64,000 nt of DNA from positions 4,092,001 to 4,156,000 of the forward strand of contig JAWKLJ010000001.1 in NCBI GenBank assembly GCA_041392805.1. The letters run 5' to 3'. A model generated the notes under the pieces. The model was not told the DNA's origin. It did no database searches and saw nothing but the letters and a program-made list of their open reading frames with translations. The translations under genes and the position numbers were made by a program. Source of the stretch: Saprospiraceae bacterium. GTDB lineage: Bacteria; Bacteroidota; Bacteroidia; Chitinophagales; Saprospiraceae. Positions 62,819 to 64,000 of the stretch are shown piece after piece (position 1 is the stretch's first letter; each line of letters begins with the position of its first letter).

Positions 62819-63592
62819 ATGAAAATCATAGACCTATCCAAAGCCATCCAATACACCAAAGGAGACCCTTGGTTTATGCGAGTGAAAATAAAGCATAAGC
62901 CCCATCGGAAAGCCAAACTTCTACTGCGGTACTTGGGTTTACCCGCTCGCCTATTCCCCAAAGACTTCATTGGTTGGGCAGATGATAGTATCCAAAAAAT
63001 GGGCGTCCACTCCACTACTCATATTGATGCTCCCTGGCATTATGCCCCAACCAGCGAAGGCAAACCTGCCAAAACGATCGATCAAATTCCTTTAGATTGG
63101 TGCTTTGGAGAAGGTATGGTAATCGATATGAAACACAAACCTGATTTTGAAGCCATTAGTAGCGACGATATTAAAGCTTTCTTGCAGGAGCATAAGCTCA
63201 GCATACAACCCAACATGATTATCCTAATTAAAACCGGGAGGGATAAGCATATGGGAACAGCGGATTTTTTTCTTAAAGGTACGGGTATGAGTGCCGAAGC
63301 CACTTCCTGGTTAATCGACCAAGGCATAAAAGTGATGGGAATTGATCAGTGGGGCTGGGATTTGCCCTTACCTCATCTGATTGAACGGGCAAAAAAAGAA
63401 AATAACCCTAATTTATTCTGGGAGGCACACCTCGTGGGCAGGGAAAAAGAATATTGCCATATGGAACAATTGACGAACCTCGATGCGCTGCCTTATACGG
63501 GTTTTAAGGTTGCCGTTTTTCCCTTGAAAATTGTCGGGGCATCGGCAGCACCTGCACGGGTAGTGGCTATGTTGGAGGAGGAAGCAAAATAG
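62819..63592 (+). CDS. cyclase-family (kynurenine formamidase-like) metal hydrolase
   Basis: 257 aa, no signal peptide. The cyclase signature HxDxPxHF appears as STTHIDAPWHYAP near residue 65 and a second His-rich segment as IDQWGWDLPLPHL and WEAHLVGREKEYCHMEQL. Such enzymes hydrolyse formamides or cyclic amides. The gene starts 18 bp after the TonB_C-like gene. Confidence 0.85.
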   Translation: MKIIDLSKAIQYTKGDPWFMRVKIKHKPHRKAKLLLRYLGLPARLFPKDFIGWADDSIQKMGVHSTTHIDAPWHYAPTSEGKPAKTIDQIPLDWCFGEGMVIDMKHKPDFEAISSDDIKAFLQEHKLSIQPNMIILIKTGRDKHMGTADFFLKGTGMSAEATSWLIDQGIKVMGIDQWGWDLPLPHLIERAKKENNPNLFWEAHLVGREKEYCHMEQLTNLDALPYTGFKVAVFPLKIVGASAAPARVVAMLEEEAK

Positions 63593-63715
63593 TTGATGCT
63601 ATTATTCGCAATCCAAGTTGCAAAAACGCTAAAATAAAAGTCTTTATAAAGTAATGTGCTTTGAAATAATTAATTTAGTTTCGAATCTCTATTACAAAAT
63701 TTTAAACTCATTAGT

Positions 63716-64000
63716 ATGAAAACAATTCGACTGTTCCTTTATCTAATGGTGTTAATGGCAGGTCTTGCTGTTGCATCTTGCGGAACAACTGGAAAAACGT
63801 CTCAATTAGGTGACGTAAATGATAAAGCAAGCCAGTCTTTGGCTGATGTTTTGCGCAAAAACAGCACACTTCAAATTACGGGATCGGGCGACAATATCAA
63901 AATATCCGTTAGGGGAGCGGGGTCTTTTAGTTTGAATACGGAACCACTTTATGTGGTCGATGGGGTTCCTATGGGTAACAGTTATGCTAGAGCAAATAAT
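63716..64000 (+). CDS. lipoprotein with TonB-receptor plug domain (3' partial)
   Basis: 95 codons visible; the right edge cuts the gene. Lipoprotein signal (LAVASC), then SLADVLRKNSTLQITGSG and KISVRGAGSFSLNTEPLYVVDGVPMG, a TonB-dependent receptor plug with the classical VRG and YVVDGVP. There is no carboxypeptidase-like N-terminal domain and the signal is a lipobox, unlike a full receptor. Stand-alone plug lipoproteins of about 130 aa exist in Bacteroidota; whether a barrel follows cannot be seen here. Confidence 0.75.
   Translation, partial: MKTIRLFLYLMVLMAGLAVASCGTTGKTSQLGDVNDKASQSLADVLRKNSTLQITGSGDNIKISVRGAGSFSLNTEPLYVVDGVPMGNSYARANN

Noticed and set aside
1..64000. tRNA, rRNA, CRISPR arrays and intact insertion sequences
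   Set aside because: Read through all intergenic regions without finding a cloverleaf, rRNA-like block, spaced repeats or a transposase; a covariance-model search would be needed to exclude small RNAs.

Overview
The window reads as chromosomal DNA of a Bacteroidota bacterium, most likely from the Saprospiria (Lewinella/Haliscomenobacter-like). The evidence is a type IX secretion sorting tail on a leucine-rich-repeat protein, phylum-typical families (DUF2851, DUF4175, DUF4199, head-GIN/DUF2807, LuxR plus DUF4199 pair), promoters of the TTG-N20-TAnnTTTG type, and few Shine-Dalgarno-like sites. I see no rRNA, tRNA, CRISPR array or intact insertion sequence. Genus-level placement is inference.

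Layout. 0-13.5 kb: an AraC regulator (cut by the left edge), a secreted M20 amidohydrolase, a PAP2-like membrane protein paired with an EAD-CHAT protease, a methyltransferase, DUF2851, and a pterin-flavoured operon (PCD, methionine aminotransferase, CapA, DHFR), then LuxR-DUF4199 and a VanX-like dipeptidase. 13.6-25.4 kb: an orphan MoxR ATPase, an Nramp-family transporter with unusual metal-site motifs, a SMUG2-like glycosylase, a giant DUF4175 coiled-coil protein, and the RsbW-like/YbeY/MazG group. 25.4-35.4 kb: a textbook ECF41 sigma factor with its epimerase partner, a thiolase/histidine phosphatase/APH-kinase/aminotransferase operon, a T9SS-secreted LRR protein and RidA.

35.4-61 kb is the most interesting part: a hemicellulose/arabinan-type utilisation locus without SusC/SusD. 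A 10-gene minus-strand operon (59.5 to 43.2 kb) encodes two GH43 enzymes, five copies of an esterase domain in four proteins, a PQQ dehydrogenase with a haem c site, a bicupin fusion, a beta-helix protein and a sialate O-acetylesterase-like enzyme. Divergent genes at 36-43 kb encode a GH51 arabinofuranosidase, a bicupin-lactonase fusion, a Tat-exported enolase-superfamily dehydratase and a secreted RraA-type aldolase-like protein. Sugar dehydrogenase, lactonase, dehydratase and aldolase candidates all carry export signals, which suggests an extracytoplasmic oxidative sugar-acid pathway.

Three copies of one palindrome, AAGTGT-N7-ACACTT, sit at 35875, 38694 and 59623. They lie in front of a truncated ECF sigma gene, between the divergent GH51 and RraA genes, and over the predicted -33 region of the 10-gene operon. 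A Nudix-fold regulator with a degenerate Nudix box (60266-60955) lies next to the locus and is the obvious candidate ligand-responsive repressor, comparable to Bacteroides AraR. The right end holds a TPM-domain protein, a TonB-C-like protein, a cyclase-family hydrolase and the start of a lipoprotein carrying a TonB-receptor plug domain.
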